A stretch of 64,000 nt of DNA from an uncultured Bacteroidota bacterium (GCA_902536935.1 CACAZM010000008.1:1-64000); one strand, 5' to 3'. Positions 24,950 to 33,146 are shown, counted from the stretch's first letter. Notes: generated from the sequence alone by a model not told the origin. Translations and numbers: made by a program.

Positions 24950-25174
24950 ATGACCCTTAGTCGAAATTTTGTTTCTTCAAAAAAGGTCTTTATTTATGCT
25001 AACCCTACCAGTGGGATTATTTGAATTGCTAATACATCAATATCGAAATGGAAAATATTTAATCTTCATGGGCAATTGTTGCAAACAGGAAACACCATTA
25101 TACTTAATTTATCATCTAGTGAAAATGGTTTGTATCTATTACAATTGGAGAATGTTTATCAAAAACACACATGA
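24950..25174 (+). pseudogene. Remnant of a T9SS type A C-terminal sorting domain
   Basis: One frame reads VFIYANPTSGII, a TGA stop at 25022-25024, then IANTSISKWKIFNLHGQLL, NTIILNLSSSENGLYLLQL and a final stop at 25172. This is the Por_Secre_tail/TIGR04183 pattern (YPNPTSG, a KIFNLxGQ strand, L-S-x-x-x-N-G-x-Y-L-L). The canonical Pro of YPNP is Ala here. An in-frame stop at 24914 closes the upstream side, so no cargo domain is attached. It is a decayed tail of a lost gene. The track ORF at 24969-25262 is a different frame over the same bases. Confidence 0.75.
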
Positions 25175-25186
25175 CCATTGTAAAGA

Positions 25187-25214
25187 AAAAAAACACCCCG
25201 AAGGGTGTTTTTTT
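25187..25214. terminator. Bidirectional intrinsic terminator
   Basis: AAAACACCC CGAA GGGTGTTTT forms a 9-bp stem with a CGAA tetraloop and has an A-run before and a T-run after it. It can end both the sorting-domain remnant on the plus strand and the lipoprotein gene at 25233 on the minus strand. Confidence 0.85.
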
Positions 25215-25232
25215 AATTTTAAATCAAATAGA

Positions 25233-25745
25233 TTATTCTGCTGCATTCGCTTTAGCGGGTAAAGATTCATACACAAAAAATCGAAAAACCTTTCCATCTC
25301 TAATTTCAGCATCTATCATTTGGCGACGTGTAAAAGATTCCTCACCATCTACAGTCTCAGAAACATTATGCCCAGCAATAATCCAATCCATCCCGCCAGG
25401 TACTGATTTATATGGCATTGCCCAATAAGTATCCCATTTTGGGTTTGAGGCAGAAAACCATCCTTCTAAAAGACCAGCCTGTTCTTCTTTTGTTCTAATT
25501 ACTGTGCCATCAGGGCCAAGAATAAAAATGGAATCTGCACTCATAGACTTAATGGTTTCTATATCTCCATTATTGTGAGCTTCTATATAATTATTCCAAA
25601 TTTCTGTGATTTCGTCAGAACCAGCAATAAATGTTTCTTCTGGCATAGGTTTAAAAAAACCAACACCCTTTATTTCTGTTTCACCTGCTGGAGTTTGGCA
25701 GCTAAGTGCAGATAATATAATTAGCAATAAAAAAAAGTTTTTCAT
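25233..25745 (-). CDS. NTF2/SnoaL-like lipoprotein
   Basis: This 170-residue protein opens with MKNFFLLLIILSALSC, a lipoprotein signal peptide with the acylated Cys at residue 16. The rest looks like an NTF2/SnoaL cone: IWNNYIEAHNNGDIETIKSM, a SADSIFILGPDG strand, and a final strand DGKVFRFFVYE. Such domains often bind small hydrophobic ligands or act as scaffolds, and no catalytic residues can be assigned. It is divergent from, and clearly paralogous to, the gene at 25912 through the NTF2-like part. The start is the only ATG before the signal peptide. Confidence 0.75.
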   Translation of the reverse strand: MKNFFLLLIILSALSCQTPAGETEIKGVGFFKPMPEETFIAGSDEITEIWNNYIEAHNNGDIETIKSMSADSIFILGPDGTVIRTKEEQAGLLEGWFSASNPKWDTYWAMPYKSVPGGMDWIIAGHNVSETVDGEESFTRRQMIDAEIRDGKVFRFFVYESLPAKANAAE

Positions 25746-25870
25746 ATTTTATGTATTAAAAATTTAGAAATAAATATACCTATAAATATTAATTGTGAAG
25801 TTTGTCTTTCATTCAAAAAAGCTTATTTTTATATGAAAATTTGAATTTTTTGATCAAAAAATGAAGAAAA

Positions 25871-25900
25871 ACAGTCAAAAACAGTCAAAAACAGTCAAAA
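25871..25900 (+). repeat. Three direct copies of a 10-bp unit
   Basis: ACAGTCAAAA occurs three times in a row, 12 nt before the ATG at 25912. The copies fall inside a 14-codon ORF (ATG at 25861, TAA at 25903-25905) that would encode a Lys/Gln-rich leader peptide. Copy-number change would alter that leader's frame or the spacing to the start. Confidence 0.7.
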
Positions 25901-25911
25901 AATAACAAAAT

Positions 25912-26745
25912 ATGAAAATATCAAATTTTTTATTATTGCCAATTTTATTTTTAACCCTCTCATGTTCTAACCAAAAAGAGCAAATCACATTTGGTTTTGC
26001 AGGAGATAGAGAAAACACATGGGTTGTTGGAAGTCCAGAAAGTGTTTCAATATGGAAACAGTGGTGTGAACTTCATTCTCAAAGTGATGTTGAAGGAATT
26101 ACTAATCTTGCATCTGACAGCATTCGAATCGATGCGCCCGGAGGGGAATTTACTATTGATGGGAAAAAACAGCTCACTAGCTTTCTAACAGATTGGTTTG
26201 ATAACAATAAAGTCAATGTTTCATTTGGTTGGGGTGTCCCTCTAAAATTTATAAATCAAGAAGGAAATCCAATTGATGGTGATTGGATTACATCTGGTTT
26301 CTCACTTGAAGTTGATAATGGAACCGAAACTACAGTAGAAGAAAACCATGCAAATATTTATATAGAAAACGGTAAAATTCAATATTTCAGAGTATTCCAA
26401 CATAAAGTTTCCAAAAAAGTGTCAGTTGCATTTTCTGTAGATCTTTCTTCATATGAAGGGGATTTTGAGAGTGTAGGAGTTTTTGGATCTTTTAATGGCT
26501 GGTGTGGAACTTGTAATCCAATGACTGATGATGACGGGGATGGTGTGTACACTGCAACAATTAAAGTAGTTGAGGGAGAACTTCAATACAAATTTGTACT
26601 AGATGGACAAAGTGTTGAAGAAAGTTTTGAATCCGGAGAACCTTGTACAACTTCCATTGACATCTACACCAACCGTGTAATGCAAGTCAAAGGCAACATG
26701 ATACTTGATCCTGTATGCTTTGACAGCTGTTCAAATTGCAAATAA
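25912..26745 (+). CDS. Lipoprotein with NTF2-like domain and C-terminal glycogen-binding-like domain
   Basis: 277 residues with a lipoprotein signal peptide (LPILFLTLSC, lipidated Cys about residue 18). Residues about 40-165 form an NTF2-like domain that aligns by eye with the neighbouring 25233 protein (IWKQWCELHSQSDVEGI against IWNNYIEAHNNGDIETI). Residues about 170-265 look like a CBM48/AMPK-type early-set domain: VGVFGSFNGWCG, DDDGDGVYTATIKV, LQYKFVLDG. The last residues carry paired cysteines (CFDSCSNC). Sugar binding is inferred from the fold. A terminator follows at 26766. The upstream 10-bp repeats may affect expression. Confidence 0.75.
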   Translation: MKISNFLLLPILFLTLSCSNQKEQITFGFAGDRENTWVVGSPESVSIWKQWCELHSQSDVEGITNLASDSIRIDAPGGEFTIDGKKQLTSFLTDWFDNNKVNVSFGWGVPLKFINQEGNPIDGDWITSGFSLEVDNGTETTVEENHANIYIENGKIQYFRVFQHKVSKKVSVAFSVDLSSYEGDFESVGVFGSFNGWCGTCNPMTDDDGDGVYTATIKVVEGELQYKFVLDGQSVEESFESGEPCTTSIDIYTNRVMQVKGNMILDPVCFDSCSNCK

Positions 26746-26765
26746 ATTTTTATAATTCAGTTATT

Positions 26766-26792
26766 TAAGCGTTGGTATCCAGCGCTTTTTTT
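26766..26792 (+). terminator. Intrinsic terminator after the 25912 gene
   Basis: AAGCGTTGG TAT CCAGCGCTT pairs over 9 positions with one G-T wobble and is followed by a T-run. It separates the lipoprotein gene from the phosphatase gene. Confidence 0.8.
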
Positions 26793-26826
26793 ATCTTTCC
26801 ACTTCTTGTATAAAAACACTTTTGTG

Positions 26827-27804
26827 ATGCGAATCTTACTACTATTCCTTATTTTTAATACCACAGCCCAAATTTCTGCCCAAACCATCGCTTTTGGTTC
26901 TTGCCACAAGGTCAATGACCCCAAAAGTGATCTCATTCTGACGAGCATTGCAAATCAAAGGCCTGATGCTTTTGTTTGGCTTGGAGATATAGTCTATGGA
27001 AAAGACGGGAACCCCAAACACCTCAGCAAACAATTTAAAAAGCTCAAGTCTAAATATAGCTATCAAAACCTCCTGCAGTCCACCGATGTCTATGGCACTT
27101 GGGACGACCATGATTACGGCTTAAATAACGCAGGACGTGACTACCAACACAAAGACCGAAGTCGAGCTAATTTGTTTGCCTTTTTAAATGTCCCTAAAAA
27201 CAGTCCTGCCTATCAGCGGAATGGCGCCTACCAGTCATATGACCTCAGTCCAAAAGTCAAGCTTATCCTGCTCGATAATCGATACTTCAAATCAGAATAT
27301 GCCCCCAAACCCTACAATGATCCTTATCCGCCGGACTACGAAGGTACCATCCTAGGAAAGCAACAGTGGGACTGGTTGGAAAACCTACTCAAAAACTCTA
27401 CAGCTGATGTTCATCTTATAGCTTCAGGGATACAGGTCTTATCACCAAATCATCGGTTTGAAAAATGGCTAAACTACCCCAATGAGTATACGCGTTTGAT
27501 TAGCTTACTACAAACCTACTCTGTCAAAAACCCCATCGTTATTTCCGGCGATCGTCATATGTCGGAACTCTCTCAAAAAGATATTGGTTACACCACCCTA
27601 TACGACGCTACTGCCAGCGGTATGACTGAGGCCCTGACAATCAATCTGTCCGAAAGTAATCCCAATCGAATCGGACAACCAATTGGGGTTAATAATTACG
27701 GTTTATTGTCAATAGATTGGGAAAATAAAAAACTGCAAATATCTTTTCACGACACTAATGGAAAAGTTTTAACGGACTTTCCATTGATTTCATTGGAAAA
27801 CTAA
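26827..27804 (+). CDS. PhoD-like metallophosphatase, exported
   Basis: I start it at the ATG that gives MRILLLFLIFNTTAQISAQ, a signal peptide; the track's TTG start adds seven residues ahead of it. The 325-residue protein has PhoD/alkaline phosphatase D metal-site motifs: FGSCHK near the N terminus, WLGDIVYG, TWDDHDYGLNNAG and ISGDRHMSEL. Family members hydrolyse phosphodiesters and phosphomonoesters with Fe/Ca or similar metals. The family is often tied to phosphate acquisition, but no Pho-type context is visible. It ends 13 bp before the convergent gene at 27818. Confidence 0.88.
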   Translation: MRILLLFLIFNTTAQISAQTIAFGSCHKVNDPKSDLILTSIANQRPDAFVWLGDIVYGKDGNPKHLSKQFKKLKSKYSYQNLLQSTDVYGTWDDHDYGLNNAGRDYQHKDRSRANLFAFLNVPKNSPAYQRNGAYQSYDLSPKVKLILLDNRYFKSEYAPKPYNDPYPPDYEGTILGKQQWDWLENLLKNSTADVHLIASGIQVLSPNHRFEKWLNYPNEYTRLISLLQTYSVKNPIVISGDRHMSELSQKDIGYTTLYDATASGMTEALTINLSESNPNRIGQPIGVNNYGLLSIDWENKKLQISFHDTNGKVLTDFPLISLEN

Positions 27805-27817
27805 TTGACCTCTTGAA

Positions 27818-28285
27818 TTATTTATCATTTTCGAATGGAAAAGAAGAGTGGTGTAAATCAATTTTTATCAAGCTATCTATAACTTTATATCCAAATGTGT
27901 ATTCTACTTTAGTTTCATTGCCATCCAAATCAGTGAAATAATAATTGCCCATAGCTAAAGCTCTGTTAACCTCAAGAATTAAGCATGCATTTTCAAACCG
28001 AACTGCTGTCCATGGCTGAATAGCAAAACCTCTGTCTTCAATACATTTACGGTTTTCACCAGCAATAAAATAAGAAATTGCCTCAGATTTTGTCAAACGA
28101 AATTGTTGAGTAGAACATTTAGTTGGCTTAAATAAAACAGGCCCTGAACTAAAGGCATAAATCTTTTCAACAAAAGCGTTTGTATATTTTTCGCATTCTG
28201 TCCTATCATCTTTTAGTGTACCAATGGTAACAACACCATTACCCCAATCTTTTTGAATTTTTTCAACCACTTCTTTTGTTATCAT
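27818..28285 (-). CDS. SnoaL-like protein of unknown function
   Basis: 155 residues with no signal peptide, so it is probably cytoplasmic. It shows an NTF2/SnoaL-like order: helix with VEKIQKDWGNGVVTIG, strand VLFKPTKCSTQQFRLT, SYFIAGEN, KGFA-like GFAIQPW, strand VRFENACLILEVNRA, strand MGNYYFTD, and the end KIDLHHSSFPF. Proteins with this pattern are often labelled as phosphoribosyl-AMP cyclohydrolase-like by database transfer. I see no HisI zinc motif and would not use that name. It stands alone on the minus strand. Confidence 0.6.
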   Translation of the reverse strand: MITKEVVEKIQKDWGNGVVTIGTLKDDRTECEKYTNAFVEKIYAFSSGPVLFKPTKCSTQQFRLTKSEAISYFIAGENRKCIEDRGFAIQPWTAVRFENACLILEVNRALAMGNYYFTDLDGNETKVEYTFGYKVIDSLIKIDLHHSSFPFENDK

Positions 28286-28529
28286 ATATGCTTTATATTT
28301 ATTTTTTTATATCACACTAAAAAGAGCTCGAAAATAATTGTTTTATATCTTTTTGGCAAGACAAAAAATCAATACTAAGTTAAAAGTTTATGCTTAAAAA
28401 TAACTTGTCAAATTGAATAATTAAATGAATTTTAAATCACTTTTAATGTTTTAATAAACATCAGAAAAGTTTTTTATCGTATAAAACTTTTTACAACTCT
28501 AAGGGTCTAATCTAGTAAAATTTGCCACA

Positions 28530-29069
28530 CTGAAAAATGTAGAACAACATATCACCGATTGTATACGGAAAAATGACATCCGTGCTGGAATACGTCTTAT
28601 TGTAGATCATTTCCACGAACAACTTTACTGGGCCATTCGCAAATGGGTGATGGTACACGATGACGCCGATGATGTACTCCAACTCACCTATGTAAGAATC
28701 TATAAAGGGCTTGGCAAATTTGCTTTTAAAAGTACGGTTAAGACTTGGTGCTATCGCATCGCTTACAACGAGGCCATGCGCTTTTTGGAATCCAACAACA
28801 AACGAATTCGACTTAAAGAAGAAGTCATTGCATATCGATTGGAAAATCTGTATGCAGACCCTTACTTTGACTCCACTGCAGCTGATGCTTCCCTACAGCG
28901 GATTATCGCCGAACTCGATGAGAATCAACGAGAAGTATTTTGCATGAAATATTATGACGAACTCAAGTTTGCCGAAATCGCTGAAATTACCAATCGAAAT
29001 GAAAATTCCGTCAAAACCCTCTTTTATAAAGCAAAAGAAATCCTGTCAAATCAAATTGTTTTATCATGA
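28530..29069 (+). CDS. ECF-type RNA polymerase sigma factor
   Basis: Region 2 is seen in AGIRLIVDHFHEQLYWAIRK and DDADDVLQLTYVRIYKGLGKF. Region 4 is seen in LDENQREVFCMKYYDELKF and EIAEITNRNENSVKTLF, a sigma-70 helix-turn-helix. The track starts at an internal GTG (28647) that removes half of region 2. The frame is open from 28503, but the added part has no ATG, GTG or TTG. I place the start at CTG 28530, giving 179 residues, the usual ECF length. It overlaps the next gene by ATGA, so the two are co-transcribed and the neighbour may control it. Confidence 0.82.
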   Translation: MKNVEQHITDCIRKNDIRAGIRLIVDHFHEQLYWAIRKWVMVHDDADDVLQLTYVRIYKGLGKFAFKSTVKTWCYRIAYNEAMRFLESNNKRIRLKEEVIAYRLENLYADPYFDSTAADASLQRIIAELDENQREVFCMKYYDELKFAEIAEITNRNENSVKTLFYKAKEILSNQIVLS

Positions 29070-29380
29070 TTAGAAAAACAAATTCACATCAAAAACTGGG
29101 CTTTAACGTCCCTGAAAACTATTTTACAACCTCCAAAGTGCAAATCCTCGACGCAATCCAAAACGAGAAAAGCACCCCAACTCCTATATTGAACGTCAGG
29201 CCCTGGGTGGCACAACTGGCTGCCATGTTTGTTCTCACATTGGCAACCACTTGGTTTTTGCGACAAAGCAATGACGAACTCAGCAACTTTGACACCCTAC
29301 TGCTCGACTCACTCGTGATAGAAGATGATGATTTTGCAGATTGGTACGAAGAAAATTATGTATTATATGACATCGATTAA
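29066..29380 (+). CDS. Small single-pass membrane protein, possible anti-sigma factor
   Basis: 104 residues. One hydrophobic segment (VAQLAAMFVLTLATTWFL, about residues 49-66) separates a basic N-terminal part from an acidic tail (EDDDFADWYEENY). The ATG overlaps the sigma factor stop, a typical sigma/anti-sigma arrangement. No zinc anti-sigma motif is present. The N-terminal half would be cytoplasmic and could hold the sigma factor; this is inferred from position only. Confidence 0.6.
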   Translation: MIRKTNSHQKLGFNVPENYFTTSKVQILDAIQNEKSTPTPILNVRPWVAQLAAMFVLTLATTWFLRQSNDELSNFDTLLLDSLVIEDDDFADWYEENYVLYDID

Positions 29381-29432
29381 AACTTTTTGACCAAACAACG
29401 GTCTAAAAGATAGAATCAAAACTTAAAATAAT

Positions 29433-29918
29433 ATGAAATCCTTTCAATACCTATTCCTCATCATCGCATTTGTATTTGGTGGAATGACCTTTGCGCAAGA
29501 TGTTGATAATGCCCAACAAGCACAAAGAAATGGCAATAAAGGCATGGAAAAAATCCTGACGCCTGAACAACTTGCCTTATTGCAAGAACAAAACGAATTG
29601 GTTAAAAGTCAACGCGAGGCCTTTAAAAACTCCTTGTCTGATGAACAGTTGGCCATTCTCGTCAACGAAAGCCTCAATCGTAGGGAAAGACGTGAAGCCC
29701 TTCGTGCTACCTTCACCCAAGACCAGCTCGATCTCTTGGACACCCACAAAACCAACGTCCAAGCCCTCAAGGATTCTTTTCGTGAGTCGCTGACCGATGA
29801 GCAAAAGCAAAAACTCAAAAAACGCAGACAAGGACTGAAAGAGAAGAAGCAGCAGCTTAATCAAAAAAAGCGTCAAATCAAAAAGAAAATTAAGAAAAAG
29901 AAAAGCTCTAAAAATTAA
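29433..29918 (+). CDS. Spy/CpxP-like LTXXQ periplasmic protein
   Basis: 161 residues with a signal peptide ending GGMTFA. Two LTxxQ-type helical repeats are visible (LTPEQLALLQEQNELVK and FTQDQLDLLDTHKTN, then LTDEQKQKL). The tail is very Lys/Arg-rich (KKRQIKKKIKKKKSS). Family members such as Spy and CpxP are periplasmic chaperones or stress sensors. It lies 52 bp after the candidate anti-sigma gene, so it may be a target or sensor of that system. A terminator follows. Confidence 0.75.
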   Translation: MKSFQYLFLIIAFVFGGMTFAQDVDNAQQAQRNGNKGMEKILTPEQLALLQEQNELVKSQREAFKNSLSDEQLAILVNESLNRRERREALRATFTQDQLDLLDTHKTNVQALKDSFRESLTDEQKQKLKKRRQGLKEKKQQLNQKKRQIKKKIKKKKSSKN

Positions 29919-29937
29919 CCCCTTTTTCTCTAGCAAT

Positions 29938-29965
29938 AAAAGCACCTTCTGGGTGCTTTTTTTAT
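29938..29965 (+). terminator. Intrinsic terminator after the sigma operon
   Basis: AAAGCACC TTCTG GGTGCTTT is an 8-bp stem followed by a T-run. It ends the sigma/LTXXQ operon just before the outer-membrane protein gene. The track's start for that next gene lies inside this hairpin. Confidence 0.8.
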
Positions 29966-29973
29966 CTTTACCT

Positions 29974-30822
29974 ATGCGTCATTTTTCTTTTTTCATTCTA
30001 TTTGTCTGTTGGTCCACGCTATGCCTTGCACAAACCCAAGAGTCTGAAAAACCTTCAGATATCAATGAGCTACTCGACGAACTTTTTGTTGTCGATACTC
30101 TTGCTGTCCTACAAGTCTACGATGACATCAAGGGCGGGTTTTTATACGCCTCGATCAGCTTTGAAGAACAGGCCTATTTCTCTGGACGTGACTTTGACAT
30201 TGACCAGTTTGGACTTACTCCGAGTTTGACCTATCTAAGTAATGGTGGCACATATCTATTTGCCGGTGGGTCTTATTATAGTGAACTTGACCCCGCATGG
30301 GATTTGTTAGCCTTAGGCGCTGGACAATTTTGGTCCCTTGGAACAAAAAAACAATGGTCTGTTAGTGCAAGCTATACCCACTCTTTTCTCGGCGAAGATA
30401 GTGAGGGGCTCAACACCCATCGGCTATCGTCGAGTATAAGTTATAAGATCAGCCCGCTACAATTCAATGTTGCAGGGGGCTATCTCTTTGGTGACGAACC
30501 AAATTACTACTTCACCGTCTCAATGAACTATGAAACAACCCTAGCGCAAATCGGTCCTTTTGAACTCACTTTTGAACCCAATCTTTATATACTATTTAGC
30601 CAGCAAAATATAATCGAACAAGTGTCCTTCTTTCGATTTACGCAATCAACCGTATTTGATCGGGTCAATAGCCAACTCGAACTGCCATTTACCTTCGACA
30701 ACAATTCCTTGGATATCACCCTAAGCTATAACCGCAACTTTCCCAACAATCTTTTTGAAGATGAAGATCTTTCCTCTTCTGGCTATTTTTCTATAAGTTT
30801 GGGCTGGCTGATCCCCTTCTAA
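29974..30822 (+). CDS. Predicted outer membrane beta-barrel protein
   Basis: 282 residues from the ATG that gives MRHFSFFILFVCWSTLCLAQ, a clean signal peptide; the track's GTG start lies in the terminator. Alternating hydrophobic strands recur (GLTPSLTYLSNGGTYLFAGG, QWSVSASYTHSFLG, YFTVSMNYETTLAQIGPF) and the protein ends in GWLIPF with a terminal Phe, as barrel proteins do. No substrate can be assigned. A TATCTTTA box sits 5-12 bp upstream of the start. Confidence 0.75.
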   Translation: MRHFSFFILFVCWSTLCLAQTQESEKPSDINELLDELFVVDTLAVLQVYDDIKGGFLYASISFEEQAYFSGRDFDIDQFGLTPSLTYLSNGGTYLFAGGSYYSELDPAWDLLALGAGQFWSLGTKKQWSVSASYTHSFLGEDSEGLNTHRLSSSISYKISPLQFNVAGGYLFGDEPNYYFTVSMNYETTLAQIGPFELTFEPNLYILFSQQNIIEQVSFFRFTQSTVFDRVNSQLELPFTFDNNSLDITLSYNRNFPNNLFEDEDLSSSGYFSISLGWLIPF

Positions 30823-30874
30823 ATCCTCATTACTATTTGTTGGTTTATGTATCTTAGCTTACACAATACTCGCC

Positions 30875-32257
30875 ATGAGCCGCCCAAACATCGACAAACT
30901 CCTTGCTAAAATCCCAGGCAGTCTGACTGCACATGAGGCAAAAAGTCGATTTTCACACATTTGGAAAACCGACCAACCCTTACTCTGTAAAGGCCTTTGC
31001 TTTCCCAAAACCACCCAAGACGTATCCAACATTATGAAATGGTGTTATAAAAACCAACAAGAAGTGGTCGTGCATGGCGGACTTACTAACCTTGTTGGTG
31101 GCACCCAAACCCAAGCTAATCAAGTCGTTGTATCGCTTGAAAAAATGACTCGAGTAGATGCCGTTAATTCCAAAAACCGAACCGTTACTGCCGAGGCAGG
31201 TGCAATACTCGAAAACGTCCTGCAATCCACCGAAAAACAAGACCTATTTCTTCCGCTGAGCTTTGGTGCAAGAGGCTCTGCACAAGTCGGCGGAGTGATC
31301 TCTACCAATGCTGGAGGGCTTCGTGTTTTTAGATATGGTATGACCCGAAACTGGGTCTTGGGACTCGAAGTTGTTCTACCCGATGGAACTGTTATCGAAA
31401 ACCTCAAAACGTTACGCAAAGACAATTCCGGAATAGACCTCAAACAACTCTTTATAGGATCCGAAGGGATCCTTGGCATTGTGACAAAAGCCGTATTTCG
31501 ACTTATTGAAAAACCGCAAACCCGACACTCCGCCATAATCACAACAAACGACTACAACAAGCTGTTACAAGCCCTTCGCTATTTTGATCAAACCCTCGGT
31601 GCCCGACTCACTGGGTTTGAACTCCTATGGGAGAATACCTTCCGTACCATGACTGCAGAAGACACACATTACCAATCTCCTTTGCAAACGGTTAAAAACT
31701 ATGTAATCTTTGTCGAGGTCCTCGGCAAAGACAACAACCGAGACGCGCAAGACCTCCAAGATGCCTGTGCGCACGGATTTGATCAAAACTGGATTGACGA
31801 TGCAAGCTTTTTCGATACTGGAACTGCGCAAGACGAATGCTGGAAAATCAGAGAAGATGTGGCTGCACTCGAAGCCCATGCACCTTACAATCAACACTTT
31901 GATATCAGTATTCCCATAGATAAAATTGGAACTATCATTAACAACATAATCCAACAACTCCAATCCCTAGATGGGGTGTTGAGTGTTTATCCCTTTGGAC
32001 ATGTAGCAGACGGCAATATGCACCTCATTGTCGGCAAACAAAACGATAATCTAAAACTCACCCGTCAAATAAATGAAATCGTATACCAACCCCTTACGGA
32101 GTTGAAGGGCTCAATTTCGGCAGAACACGGTATCGGACTCGACAAAAAACCCTACCTGCATCTGTCTCGTACTAAGGACGAAATCCACATCATGAAAAAG
32201 CTCAAACAACTCTTTGATCCCAAAAATATCCTTAACCCTGGTAGGATTGTTGATTAA
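30875..32257 (+). CDS. GlcD-type FAD-binding oxidoreductase
   Basis: 460 residues. The FAD-binding half shows VHGGLTNLVGGTQ, FGARGSAQVGGVISTNAGG and RYGMTRNWVLGLEVVLPDG. The C-terminal half ends SAEHGIGLDKKPYL and LFDPKNILNPGR, as in D-lactate, D-2-hydroxyglutarate and glycolate dehydrogenases of the FAD-linked oxidase family. The substrate is a D-2-hydroxyacid, which one is unknown. Its neighbours give no hint, and no electron-transfer partner gene is next to it. Confidence 0.85.
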   Translation: MSRPNIDKLLAKIPGSLTAHEAKSRFSHIWKTDQPLLCKGLCFPKTTQDVSNIMKWCYKNQQEVVVHGGLTNLVGGTQTQANQVVVSLEKMTRVDAVNSKNRTVTAEAGAILENVLQSTEKQDLFLPLSFGARGSAQVGGVISTNAGGLRVFRYGMTRNWVLGLEVVLPDGTVIENLKTLRKDNSGIDLKQLFIGSEGILGIVTKAVFRLIEKPQTRHSAIITTNDYNKLLQALRYFDQTLGARLTGFELLWENTFRTMTAEDTHYQSPLQTVKNYVIFVEVLGKDNNRDAQDLQDACAHGFDQNWIDDASFFDTGTAQDECWKIREDVAALEAHAPYNQHFDISIPIDKIGTIINNIIQQLQSLDGVLSVYPFGHVADGNMHLIVGKQNDNLKLTRQINEIVYQPLTELKGSISAEHGIGLDKKPYLHLSRTKDEIHIMKKLKQLFDPKNILNPGRIVD

Positions 32258-32309
32258 TAGGGAAGGAAGGGTATTCAAGATCAGGAAATAAAATTTGTAC
32301 CTTTCCATA

Positions 32310-33095
32310 ATGCGATATCCAGTTTACCAGATCAATGCGTTTAGCGACCAACCTTTTGGGGGCAACTCGGCCTGTGTTGTTCCCCTAACGGTTTGGCTCT
32401 CTGACGAATTGATGCTGGCCATAGCGAAACAAAATGCAGTAGCAGAAACGGCCTTTTTTATCGACCAAGGAACTAGTGTAGCGCTACGTTGGTTTACTCC
32501 AGATCACGAGATCGATTTGTGTGGACATGCTACCCTCGCCACCGCCCATTGCCTAATCAAACATTATAACTATCCCACCCAACCCATCCATTTTACTACC
32601 CAAAGTGGGTCACTCTATGTTTCCGTAAAACAAGGACGTTATCAGCTTGATCTGCCCGCTCAACCAGGGACATTGAGCGAATTGCCTCAAGTCATCGCCA
32701 AATCTCTGTCCATACAACCCAATGAAATCTATAAAGCCCGAGACTATTTGGTAGTGTATGATACTCAAAACGAAATCGAATCCCTACAAATCGACCGGCC
32801 AGTGTTTGACCAAATCAACCTTGGTCCTGGTGGAGTGATTGTAACCGCTCCGGGTGAAAAGTACGATTTTGTATCTCGCTTTTTTACGCCCCAAGCCACA
32901 ATATTGGAGGACCCCGTAACGGGTTCGGCGCATTGTACACTCGTGCCATACTGGGCAAAACGGCTCAAAAAATCTACTCTTCATTCCCAACAATGCTCAG
33001 CCCGTGGAGGAGAGCTATGGTGTGAAGACCAAGGCGAACGTGTACAAGTGAGTGGACTGGCAAGGACTTTCTCTGCAGGTGCCTTCTCGATCTAA
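32310..33095 (+). CDS. PhzF family isomerase-like protein
   Basis: 261 residues from the ATG giving MRYPVYQINAFSDQ. The track's TTG start at 32295 lies in a promoter-like stretch (TACCTTTC, 32298-32305). PhzF signatures are clear: QPFGGNSACVV with the catalytic-region Asn-Ser, AETAFF, DLCGHATLATAH and EDPVTGSAHCTL. PhzF folds are diaminopimelate epimerase-like, and PhzF itself isomerises a phenazine precursor. No phenazine genes are present, so the substrate is unknown. Confidence 0.9.
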   Translation: MRYPVYQINAFSDQPFGGNSACVVPLTVWLSDELMLAIAKQNAVAETAFFIDQGTSVALRWFTPDHEIDLCGHATLATAHCLIKHYNYPTQPIHFTTQSGSLYVSVKQGRYQLDLPAQPGTLSELPQVIAKSLSIQPNEIYKARDYLVVYDTQNEIESLQIDRPVFDQINLGPGGVIVTAPGEKYDFVSRFFTPQATILEDPVTGSAHCTLVPYWAKRLKKSTLHSQQCSARGGELWCEDQGERVQVSGLARTFSAGAFSI

Positions 33096-33110
33096 GACAG
33101 TTTTGAAGCC

Positions 33111-33146
33111 AACCGCCAATATTGATTATTTTTGGAAGCGGTTTTT
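33111..33146 (+). terminator. Probable intrinsic terminator after the PhzF gene
   Basis: AACCGCCAA pairs with TTGG-aa-GCGGTT through a 3-nt bulge and is followed by a T-run. The loop is about 11 nt. The bulge makes it weaker than the other terminators here. A second short hairpin (AGACAG/CTGTCT) lies at 33246-33262. Confidence 0.45.

Noticed and set aside
24969-25428. ORFs at 24969-25262 and 25171-25428 on the plus strand
   Set aside because: The first is an off-frame reading of the sorting-tail remnant. The second runs through a terminator and is antisense to the lipoprotein gene.
27818-28285. Naming this gene as phosphoribosyl-AMP cyclohydrolase (hisI)
   Set aside because: I see no HisI metal-binding motif; the strand order fits a SnoaL-like fold. 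No his genes are near.
29577-29945. 122-codon minus ORF rich in Leu
   Set aside because: It is the antisense shadow of the Lys-rich LTXXQ gene and passes through the terminator.
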